A DNA stretch of 64,000 nucleotides from Xanthocytophaga flava (lineage in GTDB: Bacteria > Bacteroidota > Bacteroidia > Cytophagales > 172606-1): the NCBI GenBank assembly GCA_030068525.1, contig JASJOS010000003.1, forward strand, positions 434,001-498,000, given 5' to 3'. Within the stretch, counting starts at the first letter, position 1, and every line of letters starts with the position of its first letter. The notes under the pieces were generated by a model. It saw only the letters and a list, made by a program, of their open reading frames with translations, was not told where the DNA came from and made no database searches. Below are positions 18,986 through 28,251 of the stretch, piece by piece. Position numbers and translations under genes: made by a program.

Positions 18986-19323
18986 GAGTATAGCCAAAGG
19001 CGTTTTTTTCGGTAAGAAGAATAGATAAAGGTTTTCCTGATTTGTCACTTAAGCAGATACAACAATAAATCCCATACTTAGATCAGGAATGTATTTTATA
19101 TAAACAGGTTGCTGAACAGGTATATTTTGCACAAAAATAGGAATACAAGCGCTGAATTGAAAAAAGATACTATTTTCGCATCTTCTCAAATAAAGTCATA
19201 AATGCATTAGCTTTTCTGAAAACCAAGACATATTCAACAGAGATAGTACGATTTATGACTAATAAACTTATTTTATTCATACAAACAGACTGAACACCCT
19301 AAATAATAAGCCAAAAACAAGAG
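18986..19323. other. Intergenic region between divergent helicase and glycosyltransferase
   Basis: About 340 bases without a credible gene. On the minus strand, TATTTTTG at 19139-19132 matches the -7 consensus and could drive the helicase gene with a long leader, but no -33 TTG lies at the right distance. No plus-strand promoter is clear. No RNA gene was recognised. Confidence 0.5.
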
Positions 19324-20565
19324 ATGCACATTCTTTTAGTTCATCAATATTTTTTAGAAAAAGACGATCCGGGAGGGTCTCGCTTTAACGAGATGACACG
19401 TGTCTGGGCAGAAAACGGACATCAGGTAACTGTTATCGGAGGTATGGTCCATTATGCCAGTGGCAAGAAGCGAGATAAACACAAAGGTAAGTTTATTGTC
19501 AGAGAAGAGTACGATCAAAATATTACCGTTTACAGATGCCATGTTTCAGAAGCATACAACACAAATTTTATTGGTCGTCTTTGGGCTTATTTTTCTTTTG
19601 TTTTTTCCAGCATTATAGCAGGAATCTTTTATGCCCGAAAAAAGTATAATGTAGTGCTTGTCACCTCTCCACCTTTGTTTGTTGGTATAACTGGCTATAT
19701 TTTATCTCGCTGGAAGCGTATTCCGCTGGTCTTTGAGATACGCGATTTATGGCCGGAATCAGCTATTGATACAGGAATACTAACTAACAAAACAATCATC
19801 CGGTTTGCCTATTGGTTTGAGAAGTTCATTTACAAAAAATCCAAACTAATAAACTGCCTCACCCCTGCCTTTCGCATTAAACTGATTGAAGATAAAAAGG
19901 TACCTGCTCAAAAAACGGTAATGATACCCAATGCTGCAGACTTTTCTCTTTCAGAAGAACTACTTCATTCTTTTGATGTCAATGAATTTCGTGAAAAACT
20001 TAACTGGCAGGATAAATTTGTCATTACCTATGTAGGGGCACATGGTGTTGCCAATCACCTGATTCAGCTTATTGATGTAGCGGAATCGCTGAAAGATACC
20101 AATACCCATATAGTACTCATTGGTGATGGTATGCAAAAACCTATGTTACGAGAAGAAACACAAAAACGCAAACTTACCAATGTTCAGTTTGTAGATTCGG
20201 TTCCAAAGAAAGAGGTATTTAAATATATCCTTGCCTCTGATCTGGGCACTTCTGTCCTAAAAAAGAATGATACATTCAAGACTGTATATTCAAACAAAAC
20301 CTTTGACTATATGTCTTGTCGCAAACCTATCCTGATGGTTATTGATGGAGTGTCCCGACAACTGGTAGAAGAAGCCCGGTGTGGAGTATATGCAGAACCC
20401 GAAAATATTGCAGATATAGTAGCCAAAATCCGACTCTATCTCTCAGACAAAGAACGCCTCGCTACAGATGGCATGAACGGTTATACTTATGCTCAGACAC
20501 ATTTTGATCGTGAGAATCTGGCAAAAGAATATCTGCGTGTATTAGATTCAATCGGTAAGAAATAA
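19324..20565 (+). CDS. WbuB-like GT4 glycosyltransferase
   Basis: This is a GT-B glycosyltransferase resembling the WbuB branch, which transfers amino-deoxy sugars such as fucosamine in O-antigen or capsule synthesis. Signs are MHILLVHQYFLEKDDPGGSR at the N-terminus, VTSPPLFVGITGY, FEIRDLWPESAIDTG, VMIPNAADF, and the donor-site segment SNKTFDYMSCRKPILMVIDG. The donor specificity is not readable from sequence. It is monocistronic: a terminator follows, and the exporter locus after it has its own promoter. No polymerase or flippase gene is nearby, so it is an orphan glycan gene. Confidence 0.9.
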   Translation: MHILLVHQYFLEKDDPGGSRFNEMTRVWAENGHQVTVIGGMVHYASGKKRDKHKGKFIVREEYDQNITVYRCHVSEAYNTNFIGRLWAYFSFVFSSIIAGIFYARKKYNVVLVTSPPLFVGITGYILSRWKRIPLVFEIRDLWPESAIDTGILTNKTIIRFAYWFEKFIYKKSKLINCLTPAFRIKLIEDKKVPAQKTVMIPNAADFSLSEELLHSFDVNEFREKLNWQDKFVITYVGAHGVANHLIQLIDVAESLKDTNTHIVLIGDGMQKPMLREETQKRKLTNVQFVDSVPKKEVFKYILASDLGTSVLKKNDTFKTVYSNKTFDYMSCRKPILMVIDGVSRQLVEEARCGVYAEPENIADIVAKIRLYLSDKERLATDGMNGYTYAQTHFDRENLAKEYLRVLDSIGKK

Positions 20566-20609
20566 TTATCTGTTGCATTAGATACTATAGAGCTTTCCCA
20601 TAAACGAAC

Positions 20610-20640
20610 AAAGTGTTCAGAAATGAACACTTTTTCTTTT
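20610..20640 (+). terminator. Intrinsic terminator after the glycosyltransferase
   Basis: AAAGTGTTCA (20610-20619) pairs with TGAACACTTT (20624-20633) around GAAA, followed by a T-rich run. It insulates the exporter locus downstream. Confidence 0.88.
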
Positions 20641-20707
20641 TTCAGTACTTGAGCACAAAAATCTCAAACAACATATAACTCACTAAATATCAACGCAATA
20701 CCTCGTT

Positions 20708-20723
20708 TGGCACAAGACTTGAA
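20708..20723 (+). promoter_or_regulatory. Predicted sigma-54 (-24/-12) promoter of the exporter operon
   Basis: TGGCAC-AAGAC-TTGAA compares with the consensus TGGCAC-N5-TTGC(A/T). The -24 half is perfect and the spacing exact; the only mismatch is A for C at the -12 half. It lies 35 bases before the adaptor ATG, giving a predicted leader of about 25 bases. The same locus encodes a sigma-54 activator, which supports the call. Confidence 0.65.
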
Positions 20724-20758
20724 ATATACCTGTCACCTTTCAAAAGAATTTTACGAAA

Positions 20759-22006
20759 ATGGACAGAGAACTTTCAAGCCAAACCCTTCGCCAACGAAAA
20801 ATCAGAACCTATCTTACCGGATTAGTAGGAGTTGCTATTATCACATCCGGATTTCTGTTTTTCCGTTCTTCTCTCAAGACAAGTATTTCTGCCAATAAAA
20901 TCCGAACAGCCACAGCCGAACTGGGACCTATCGAAAATACGCTGACGGCATCCGGAGTACTCATACCAGAGTTTGAACAAGTAATCTCCAGTCCTATCAA
21001 AGCAGAAATAAAACGAGTAATTGTCACACCCGGCACAACTGTAAAAATTGACCAACCTATTCTGGAGCTGGATAAGTCACAAACTATTAATGACTATGAG
21101 AAGCAGAAGGACCAGCTTGATTTAAAACGAAATGCCATTACTCAACTCCGTATCAAACTCCAGAAAAGTCTTTACGAACTCGAAGTAGATAATGCCATAA
21201 AAGACTTAAATATTGGAAGTCTGCAAGCCAAACTAAACAATACGCAACATCTTAAAACAGTTGGAGGTGCCACACAGGAAGAGGTTAACGAAGCGGACTT
21301 TAATCTGAAGACAGCTGAACTTGAAAAGAAAAAGCTTGCCAATGAACTGAAAACGATGAAACAGTCTGTTACAACAGATCTAAGAGAAATGGAACTACAG
21401 GCAAGTATTCAGGAAAAAGATCTTCGGGAACTTGAAACGAAACTGAAACAAGCCGAAATCACAGCTAAACGTAATGGAGTAGTTACCTGGGTAAATGAAA
21501 ACATTGGCTCTAGTGTATCTGAAGGGGAACAACTTGCTAAAATAGCTGATCTGAATGGGTATAGCATAGAGGGTAGCTGTTCAGATACCTATTCAGAGAT
21601 GTTGCGCACCGGCATGAGTGTCATTGTTAAAATCAACGAAATTATACTTCGTGGAAGTATCACCAACATACGTCCTACCATCAAAAACAACATTCTGACC
21701 TTTATTGTCGCACTGGAAAAGAACAATCATCCAGCATTAAGACCCAACATGAAAGTAGAAGTTTTCATTGTTACCAATGCATCTTCACAAGTGGTTCGGG
21801 TAGCTAATGGCCCTGCCTTTTCAGGCAAAGCAGAGCAATCTGTTTTTGTACTTGAGAATGGTGTAGCTCATCGCAGACAGGTACAGATCGGTGCTTCAAA
21901 CTTCGACTTTGTAGAGCTCAAAAACAACATCAAGCCAGGTGAGACAATTATTATATCTGATATGAGTGAATATGAACATTTGAATGATATTTCTATTACC
22001 AAGTAA
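20759..22006 (+). CDS. Periplasmic adaptor (HlyD/MacA-like membrane-fusion protein)
   Basis: This adaptor links an inner-membrane transporter to a TolC-type outer-membrane duct. It has an N-terminal membrane anchor (TYLTGLVGVAIITSGFLFF); a split lipoyl domain (IKAEIKRVIVTPGTTVKIDQPILELD and AKRNGVVTWVNENIGSSVSEGEQLAKIAD); a long alpha-helical hairpin between them (about residues 115-230); then a beta-barrel and a membrane-proximal domain. It opens an operon with TolC, an ATPase and two permeases, so it serves an ABC exporter of MacAB type and not an RND pump. Expression from the sigma-54 promoter just upstream is likely. Confidence 0.92.
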   Translation: MDRELSSQTLRQRKIRTYLTGLVGVAIITSGFLFFRSSLKTSISANKIRTATAELGPIENTLTASGVLIPEFEQVISSPIKAEIKRVIVTPGTTVKIDQPILELDKSQTINDYEKQKDQLDLKRNAITQLRIKLQKSLYELEVDNAIKDLNIGSLQAKLNNTQHLKTVGGATQEEVNEADFNLKTAELEKKKLANELKTMKQSVTTDLREMELQASIQEKDLRELETKLKQAEITAKRNGVVTWVNENIGSSVSEGEQLAKIADLNGYSIEGSCSDTYSEMLRTGMSVIVKINEIILRGSITNIRPTIKNNILTFIVALEKNNHPALRPNMKVEVFIVTNASSQVVRVANGPAFSGKAEQSVFVLENGVAHRRQVQIGASNFDFVELKNNIKPGETIIISDMSEYEHLNDISITK

Positions 22007-22036
22007 CCTATCATTCATTCTCTGACTACTACAACT

Positions 22037-23536
22037 ATGCATTCATACTCACATAAATTTACATTACTGATTCTTCTTTTGCTCTCACCTTTTGTGACGA
22101 AGGCAGTAGCACAAACGCTCTGGACTCTTGATGATGTGATTGGTATGGCCAAGGGCCAGTCTATTGCATCTAAACAGGCTGAAACCGAGCGAGAAACCAA
22201 TTACTGGAAATGGCGGACCTACCAGTCGAACTATAAACCACAACTCTCACTATATGGGAATCTGCCCGATTATAACCGTTCGTTTACACAGGTATATCAG
22301 CCAGATGGAAGTATTCAGTTTCAACCTGTTATTAATAATAATGCACTAGCTAGCCTTTCACTTAGCCAGGCTATTGCAGCTACAGGAGCCTCCATCTTTG
22401 TCAATAGTCAGCTACAACGTTTTGATGATTTTAACAACAATGTAACCCGTTACAATAGCAGTCCGGTATTGATAGGTTTCTCTCAGCCACTATTTGCTTA
22501 TAATACGCTGCGGTGGGATAAAAAGATTGAACCTATCAAGTATCTGGAATCCAGACAAGCGTATATTGAATCCATTGAAACTATTGCCATTAATACGACA
22601 GGTCTGTTTTTCGATCTTCTCCTGGCACAAACTAACCTGCAACTAGCAGAACTGAACCGGGAAAACAATGAAAACATCTATAAAATAGCTCAGGAAAGGT
22701 ATAATGTAGGAAAATCTTCTACCAATGACTTGCTACAGTTAAAAATGGAGTTACTTAAAGCACAGAAAGCACTGATAGCAGCTCGTCAGAATGAGGAAAC
22801 CTATTCACGTAATCTGAAATCATATATCGGCTATAGAAGTAATGAACACATTGTGCTGGTGATTCCGGATAGTATTCCTGATATGTACATAGATGCGACT
22901 GTAGCCTTAAGAGAAGCACTGGAAAACAGAAAAGATGCTCTGGCTTTTCGCAGAAGGATACTGGAAGCAGAGAGTGAAATTGCCAAAGCTCGCGGAGAAG
23001 TAGGATTCAAGACCAATATCAATGCTACACTAGGATACTCCAAGGCAGCGTCTACAATTTCAGATGCTTACAAGTCACCACAGAATCTGACAACAGTACT
23101 GGTTGAGTTTAATCTGCCTATTATGAACTGGGGACGTGCCAGATCAAGGTTGGAAACCAGCAGAGCTAACAAGAAGCTTATTGAATATACAGTAGAACAG
23201 GACCGAAATGATTTTGAGAGAGGTATCTATACACAGGTAAATCTGTTAAATATGCTGAAAGAACAACTTAAACTTACCAAAGAAGCAGAGGATATTGCCC
23301 AGCAGCGTTATCAGATTGCCAAAGATCGATATATTCTTGGGAATCTCAGCATTACAGATCTTAGTTTGGCTTTGCAGGAAAAGGATTTATCTAAGCAGGA
23401 TTACATTACTTCTTTGCGTAATTTCTGGACAGCCCATTATACCATCAGAAATCTAACGCTATACGACTTTCTGAAGAATGAAAAAATTACAGTACCTGCA
23501 TCCAATGAAAGAGCATTAAGAAACGGCTCTTTATAA
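22037..23536 (+). CDS. TolC-family outer-membrane efflux protein
   Basis: This is the outer-membrane channel of the tripartite exporter. A signal peptide (about residues 1-26, ending VAQ) is followed by two outer-membrane efflux repeats made of long helices. Examples are AELNRENNENIYKIAQERYN in the first and EAEDIAQQRYQIAKDRYILG in the second, each followed by the usual NDLL or TDLS turn. Length (499) is normal. It starts 30 bases after the adaptor gene, so the two are co-transcribed. Confidence 0.93.
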   Translation: MHSYSHKFTLLILLLLSPFVTKAVAQTLWTLDDVIGMAKGQSIASKQAETERETNYWKWRTYQSNYKPQLSLYGNLPDYNRSFTQVYQPDGSIQFQPVINNNALASLSLSQAIAATGASIFVNSQLQRFDDFNNNVTRYNSSPVLIGFSQPLFAYNTLRWDKKIEPIKYLESRQAYIESIETIAINTTGLFFDLLLAQTNLQLAELNRENNENIYKIAQERYNVGKSSTNDLLQLKMELLKAQKALIAARQNEETYSRNLKSYIGYRSNEHIVLVIPDSIPDMYIDATVALREALENRKDALAFRRRILEAESEIAKARGEVGFKTNINATLGYSKAASTISDAYKSPQNLTTVLVEFNLPIMNWGRARSRLETSRANKKLIEYTVEQDRNDFERGIYTQVNLLNMLKEQLKLTKEAEDIAQQRYQIAKDRYILGNLSITDLSLALQEKDLSKQDYITSLRNFWTAHYTIRNLTLYDFLKNEKITVPASNERALRNGSL

Positions 23537-23587
23537 AAATAATATCCAAATACTATATCCTACACCCGGGTAGGCTCACCTAAACAA

Positions 23588-23610
23588 ACTTCCTTCGGGA
23601 TTCAGGAAGT
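23588..23610 (+). repeat. Intercistronic hairpin in the exporter operon
   Basis: ACTTCCT (23588-23594) and AGGAAGT (23604-23610) pair perfectly around a nine-base loop. A second weak dyad (CTAC...GTAG around CCCGGG) lies just before. With no T-run, the likely role is RNA processing or stability between the tolC and ATPase genes, but this is inference. Confidence 0.45.
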
Positions 23611-23621
23611 ATCAAATTACT

Positions 23622-24287
23622 ATGATTAAGTTAGAAAATATCGAAAAAGTCTATCAGACAAAAACGATTGAAACACTTGCTCTCAATCAAATCAATGTGG
23701 AAATAAAGAAAGGCGAGTTCCTATCTATTATGGGTCCATCCGGATGTGGCAAATCAACCTTGCTGAATATCATGGGACTTCTGGATGAGCCATCCAAAGG
23801 CAATATAACCATTGATGATGAACCGATTACAAACTACTCAGACAAAAAGCTGGCAGCATTTCGGAACAAAACCCTTGGTTTTATTTTTCAAAGCTTTCAT
23901 TTGATCAATGATCTGTCTGTTGTAGACAATGTTGAACTCCCTCTTTTATATCGGACCAGCAGTGCCAAAGAACGCCGAAAACTGGCAGAAGAAGCACTTG
24001 AAAAAGTGGGGCTCAGCAACCGAATGAAGCATTTTCCTACACAGTTATCCGGCGGACAGAAGCAGCGGGTTGCCATTGCCAGAGCTATCGTAGGTCGTCC
24101 ACGAATTATTCTGGCTGACGAGCCTACAGGAAACCTGGATAGTGTAATGGGTAACGAGATCATGAATATTCTCACGCAACTCAACGAAAAAGATGGAGCA
24201 ACAGTAGTGATGGTGACTCACGATGAACAAATGGCCAAACGTACCCACCGACTTGTCCGGTTATTTGATGGCAGCCAGGTTTTTTAG
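23622..24287 (+). CDS. ABC transporter ATPase (MacB/LolD type)
   Basis: This is the ATP-binding subunit of the exporter. It has Walker A (GPSGCGKST), the Q-loop (FIFQSFHL), the ABC signature (LSGGQKQR), Walker B with catalytic Glu (RIILADEPTGNLD) and the switch His (VMVTHDEQ). Length 221 and sequence fit the MacB/LolD/FtsE class that drives mechanotransmission rather than substrate passage through the membrane. Two separate permease genes follow in the same operon, so it probably powers a heterodimer. Confidence 0.95.
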   Translation: MIKLENIEKVYQTKTIETLALNQINVEIKKGEFLSIMGPSGCGKSTLLNIMGLLDEPSKGNITIDDEPITNYSDKKLAAFRNKTLGFIFQSFHLINDLSVVDNVELPLLYRTSSAKERRKLAEEALEKVGLSNRMKHFPTQLSGGQKQRVAIARAIVGRPRIILADEPTGNLDSVMGNEIMNILTQLNEKDGATVVMVTHDEQMAKRTHRLVRLFDGSQVF

Positions 24288-24340
24288 AGTTCTCTCATTT
24301 TAACAACTTAATTCCACAGGAAGATTAATCAAAGAATAAT

Positions 24341-25588
24341 ATGCTTATAAATTATCTAAAAATTGCCTGGAAGGTGCTGGGACGGAATCGGTTCTTTACA
24401 TTCATTAGTCTGTTTGGGATCAGCTTTACTCTCATGATCCTACTGGTAATCACGTCCTTCCTGAGTCATCTTCTGGGCGAAAACTATCCGGAAGATAAAC
24501 GGGACCGATCACTTTATGTGATGCGTTCTGTAATGCGAAACACCAAACAGAATGGACAGATGACAGGCCCGATTTCTGCTTATTTCGTCATAAATTACCT
24601 AAAAAAGATGCAAACTCCTGAAAAAGTAGCATTTATGAGTTTTGTACCCAGCAATGTTAATACGTTCGTAGGCAATAAAAAGCTTTCTCTTTTTGCCAAG
24701 TATACAGATGCTGAATTCTGGAATGTATTAAACTTCAAGTTCATCGAAGGCAAACCATATCAGACAAACCAAGTAGCTAATAGTGAAAAGGTAGTAGTTA
24801 TTACAGAAGATACCAGACGACAATATTTTGGTGAGGGTGTAGCCGCGGTAGGAAAATACATCAATATCAACAATGAATCCTATCGCATATCGGGAGTTGT
24901 AAAAGAAGTGCCTATTACTCGTATCCACGTTTCGTCAGATGTGTATATGCCGTATACGCATGACAAAATAAATCTGAAAAATCTTGAGTACAATGGTCGG
25001 TATTGTGCCATTTTACTGGCTTCCACATCCGCTGACGTTCCAAAAATGCGGGCAGAATTTGATAATATGGCAGCAAAGCTACCCTTACCTGATCCTAAAT
25101 CATTTGATAAGTTAATTATCCATGCTGACGACTTTATTGACGGTATGCTTCGCAACTTCACAGGCATCGATGAAGAAAGTCCCAGAGATTACTTCATGCG
25201 AATTGGCGCTATCTTCGCCTTTCTGTTTATGTTGCTTCCTGCTGTGAATCTGATTAATGTCAATATCAGTCGTATTCTGGAACGTTCTTCTGAAATAGGT
25301 GTCCGCAAAGCATTTGGAGCTTCTTCTCCTCATCTGGTATTACAGTTTATTGTAGAAAACATTGCCATTACCTTTATTGGTGGGATGATTGGTTTTGTAG
25401 GCGCAGGCTTGATAGTGTACATTATCAATAACAGTGGCCTTATTCCCTATGGAGATCTGACAATCAATTTTACTGTGCTGGCAACAGGTTTGACTCTCTG
25501 TCTCATATTTGGGGTGCTTTCGGGTGTATATCCTGCCTTTCGAATGTCTCGTCTTCATATTGTTAAGGCACTGAAAGCAGGTGAATAA
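24341..25588 (+). CDS. MacB-like ABC permease, first subunit
   Basis: This is a type VII ABC permease with four membrane helices. One is at the N-terminus (FFTFISLFGISFTLMILLVI), followed by a periplasmic MacB_PCD domain of about 230 residues. Three C-terminal helices form the FtsX domain, with the typical RILERSSEIGVRKAFGAS coupling segment and the ending MSRLHIVKALKAGE. The second permease gene begins 33 bases later; the two probably form a heterodimer with the ATPase. Confidence 0.92.
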   Translation: MLINYLKIAWKVLGRNRFFTFISLFGISFTLMILLVITSFLSHLLGENYPEDKRDRSLYVMRSVMRNTKQNGQMTGPISAYFVINYLKKMQTPEKVAFMSFVPSNVNTFVGNKKLSLFAKYTDAEFWNVLNFKFIEGKPYQTNQVANSEKVVVITEDTRRQYFGEGVAAVGKYININNESYRISGVVKEVPITRIHVSSDVYMPYTHDKINLKNLEYNGRYCAILLASTSADVPKMRAEFDNMAAKLPLPDPKSFDKLIIHADDFIDGMLRNFTGIDEESPRDYFMRIGAIFAFLFMLLPAVNLINVNISRILERSSEIGVRKAFGASSPHLVLQFIVENIAITFIGGMIGFVGAGLIVYIINNSGLIPYGDLTINFTVLATGLTLCLIFGVLSGVYPAFRMSRLHIVKALKAGE

Positions 25589-25621
25589 TTTTATTTCTTT
25601 TTGTTTTAAGACACTACTGAT

Positions 25622-26788
25622 ATGATAAAGCACTTATTCAAATTAATCTGGAATCAAAAGCGAAAAAGCTTTTTGCTGATAACAGAGATCTTTTTCTCTT
25701 TTATGGTCCTTTTTGCAGTATTAAGCCTTATGGTTAAATACATTCAAAATTATTCAAAACCTATGGGCTTTGAATATGAGAATGTGTGGGTTGTAAACCT
25801 GGATAATCTTACAGAAACAGAAACTGATTCATTAGGTACTCCTTTTCATCAAGCCAGAGAGTTTATTGCCTCCTTTCCAGAAGTGGAAGCAGTCAGTTTT
25901 GCTTCTCAGAATCTTCCTTTTGCGGCATCCACTCACAACTCATCGGTTAAATATGGTAATATAAGCTCTATGGCCCATATCTACACGGTAGAAGATACCT
26001 ATCCTAAAACCATGAATTTACAAATGAGTAAAGGAAGATGGTTTAATAAAACAGATCAGGGTACTAAATATCAGCCCATTGTTATTACAGAGCAACTAAG
26101 TCAAAACTTGTTTGGCAATGAAAATCCAATTGGAAAAATTATTAAAGCTGATACTACCCATAAGGTTGTAGGTGTGGTGGCTAGTTACAAAGACAAAGGC
26201 GATTTTACAGACCCTGTTGCTGGGATATTTTTTCCTATTTCTGCTGGCAAAGACTATAAATCAAATATACTGGTTAAAGTAAAACCAGGAACTGGGGCTA
26301 TCTTTGAAGCAAAATTATTCAAAGGGCTGGGTGGACTTCTAAGAGGATGGAATGTAGAAATTGAACACCTCACAGACAAAAAAGCTAATCAGAACAAAGT
26401 AGTATTTATTCCTATGACCGTTCTACTTATTGTCTGCACATTTCTGATCTTTAATGTTTCTCTTGGCTTGTTTGGTATACTCTGGCAGAATATTAACCAA
26501 CGAAAAGGAGAAATTGGGCTACGTAGAGCCATTGGCGCTACAGAAAAAGATATTTCCAAACAATTTATTGGCGAAGTAATGGTAATTGCAACGTTCGCTC
26601 TCATAATCGGTTTATTCTTTGCAGTTCAATTCCCATTATTACATGTCTTTGATTTAGCGGCTGATATTTATCTGATTGCCATGCTGATATCTGTTATTGT
26701 CATCTATCTGTTAGTAATGGTCTGTGCATTTAACCCAAGTCGGCAGGCTGCCAGCATCCAACCCGCTATGGCATTGCATGAAGAATAG
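25622..26788 (+). CDS. MacB-like ABC permease, second subunit
   Basis: It has the same fold as the preceding permease: an N-terminal helix (IFFSFMVLFAVLSLMV), a MacB_PCD-like periplasmic domain, then three helices with the coupling segment INQRKGEIGLRRAIGATEKDI and the ending SIQPAMALHEE. The two sequences differ enough not to be recent duplicates. The exporter cargo is not evident: no precursor peptide or modifying enzyme lies in the operon. Confidence 0.92.
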   Translation: MIKHLFKLIWNQKRKSFLLITEIFFSFMVLFAVLSLMVKYIQNYSKPMGFEYENVWVVNLDNLTETETDSLGTPFHQAREFIASFPEVEAVSFASQNLPFAASTHNSSVKYGNISSMAHIYTVEDTYPKTMNLQMSKGRWFNKTDQGTKYQPIVITEQLSQNLFGNENPIGKIIKADTTHKVVGVVASYKDKGDFTDPVAGIFFPISAGKDYKSNILVKVKPGTGAIFEAKLFKGLGGLLRGWNVEIEHLTDKKANQNKVVFIPMTVLLIVCTFLIFNVSLGLFGILWQNINQRKGEIGLRRAIGATEKDISKQFIGEVMVIATFALIIGLFFAVQFPLLHVFDLAADIYLIAMLISVIVIYLLVMVCAFNPSRQAASIQPAMALHEE

Positions 26789-26880
26789 ACGTGGCGTACT
26801 TTCACAACTTGTTTTATGTTCAGGATAGTAAAGTAAAATCAAAAAAACCTTTACATCTTTGTTTATCTTAGATTCGAATC

Positions 26881-28251
26881 ATGATCCTTATTATTGATGA
26901 TGATAATGCTGTTGCCATTTCACTTCTTTTGTTACTGAGACAGGAAGGATTTGATGCTCAGACAGCCAGCTCTCCATCTGAAGCCATACAGTTTGTCCAG
27001 AACAACAAACCTGAACTGATTATCCTTGATATGAATTTTTCTATTGAGACATCAGGAGAACAAGGATTGAAGTTGCTGGAACAAATCCTGAAAATACATG
27101 CCACAATCCCGGTTATATTAATTACCGGATGGGCAACTATTGATCTGGCAGTAAAGGGCATGAAAGCAGGTGCAAAGGATTTTGTAAGCAAACCCTGGAG
27201 CAATACACAATTGCTCCAATCTATTCGCACCATTCTGAGTCTTTCACAAACAAAGACCCAATCAATCAGTCGTAAAAAGTTAAATGAGAAATACTATTTT
27301 GACAATATCATTGGAGAAGACCCAAAACTATTACAGGTCTTGGAAACGGTTGGCCGTGTCAGCACTACCGATGCCTCTGTATTGATTATGGGTGAAAGTG
27401 GTACGGGCAAAGAACTCATTGCAGAAGCGATACATTATAGTAGCCACCGACAAAAGAAATCCTTTGTCAAGGTAAATCTGGGTGGCATTTCGACAAGCTT
27501 GTTTGAAAGCGAGATGTTTGGTCATAAGAGAGGGGCATTTACAGATGCCAAAGCAGACAGAGCTGGCCGATTTGAACTTGCACACAAAGGAACTATATTT
27601 CTGGATGAAATTGGAGAACTGGAACTAAGTAATCAGGTGAAATTATTGCGGGTACTACAGGATAAGACATTCGAAGTACTTGGTAGTAGCCAAACCCGAA
27701 CTGTTGATGTACGTGTAGTAAGTGCCACAAACCGTGATCTTGAAAAGATGGTAGCAGAAGGAACATTCCGGGAAGACCTTTTTTATCGGATTAATCTTAT
27801 CACAGTAAAGGTCCCAGCCCTGCGTGAGCGCCCTGGAGATATTCCCTTGCTGGCAGACTTCTTTGTAAACAACCTGAAAGTTATTTACAATCGGCCGGAA
27901 CTTACCATCAGCAAGCGAGCCAAACAATGGTTACAAACACAGCCTCTACCTGGCAATATCCGGCAGTTGAAAAATCTGGTAGAACGAACTGTACTTGTGA
28001 CACAAAAAGATACGCTGGAAGTAGAGGATTTTAGTTTGCAACCTGGGGTATCAACAACTGTTCAACCCGTGGTGAAACAACCTGAAATCGGTATAATGAC
28101 CTTAGAAGAAATGGAAATACAGTTGATCAGAAAGGCACTTGATTTTCATAAACATCGTATAGCCAGAGTAGCCCGGTCGCTGGGCCTTAGCCGCAGTGCA
28201 CTCTATCGCCGGTTAGAAAAATACAATATTCCTTATGACGCTGAAAGTTAA
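26881..28251 (+). CDS. Sigma-54-dependent response regulator (NtrC family)
   Basis: Three domains are present. The receiver has DDD at residues 6-8 and phospho-acceptor Asp50 in LIILDMNF. The AAA+ domain has GESGTGKE (Walker A), the sigma-54-contacting loop as GAFTDA, a common variant of GAFTGA, then GTIFLDEIGEL (Walker B) and an arginine-finger region. The C-terminal Fis-type helix-turn-helix contains RIARVARSLGLSRSALYRRLEKY. It activates transcription by ATP-driven opening of sigma-54 promoters; the promoter at 20708 is the natural target. Its last 17 bases overlap the start of the kinase gene, indicating translational coupling. Confidence 0.95.
   Translation: MILIIDDDNAVAISLLLLLRQEGFDAQTASSPSEAIQFVQNNKPELIILDMNFSIETSGEQGLKLLEQILKIHATIPVILITGWATIDLAVKGMKAGAKDFVSKPWSNTQLLQSIRTILSLSQTKTQSISRKKLNEKYYFDNIIGEDPKLLQVLETVGRVSTTDASVLIMGESGTGKELIAEAIHYSSHRQKKSFVKVNLGGISTSLFESEMFGHKRGAFTDAKADRAGRFELAHKGTIFLDEIGELELSNQVKLLRVLQDKTFEVLGSSQTRTVDVRVVSATNRDLEKMVAEGTFREDLFYRINLITVKVPALRERPGDIPLLADFFVNNLKVIYNRPELTISKRAKQWLQTQPLPGNIRQLKNLVERTVLVTQKDTLEVEDFSLQPGVSTTVQPVVKQPEIGIMTLEEMEIQLIRKALDFHKHRIARVARSLGLSRSALYRRLEKYNIPYDAES

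Noticed and set aside
23588..23610. Terminator between tolC and the ATPase gene
   Set aside because: There is no T-run after the stem, and the genes clearly form one exporter. A processing or stabilising hairpin is more likely.
26869..26877. GATTCGAATC as part of a tRNA T-loop
   Set aside because: No acceptor or anticodon stems surround it, and it abuts the start codon of the sigma-54 regulator.
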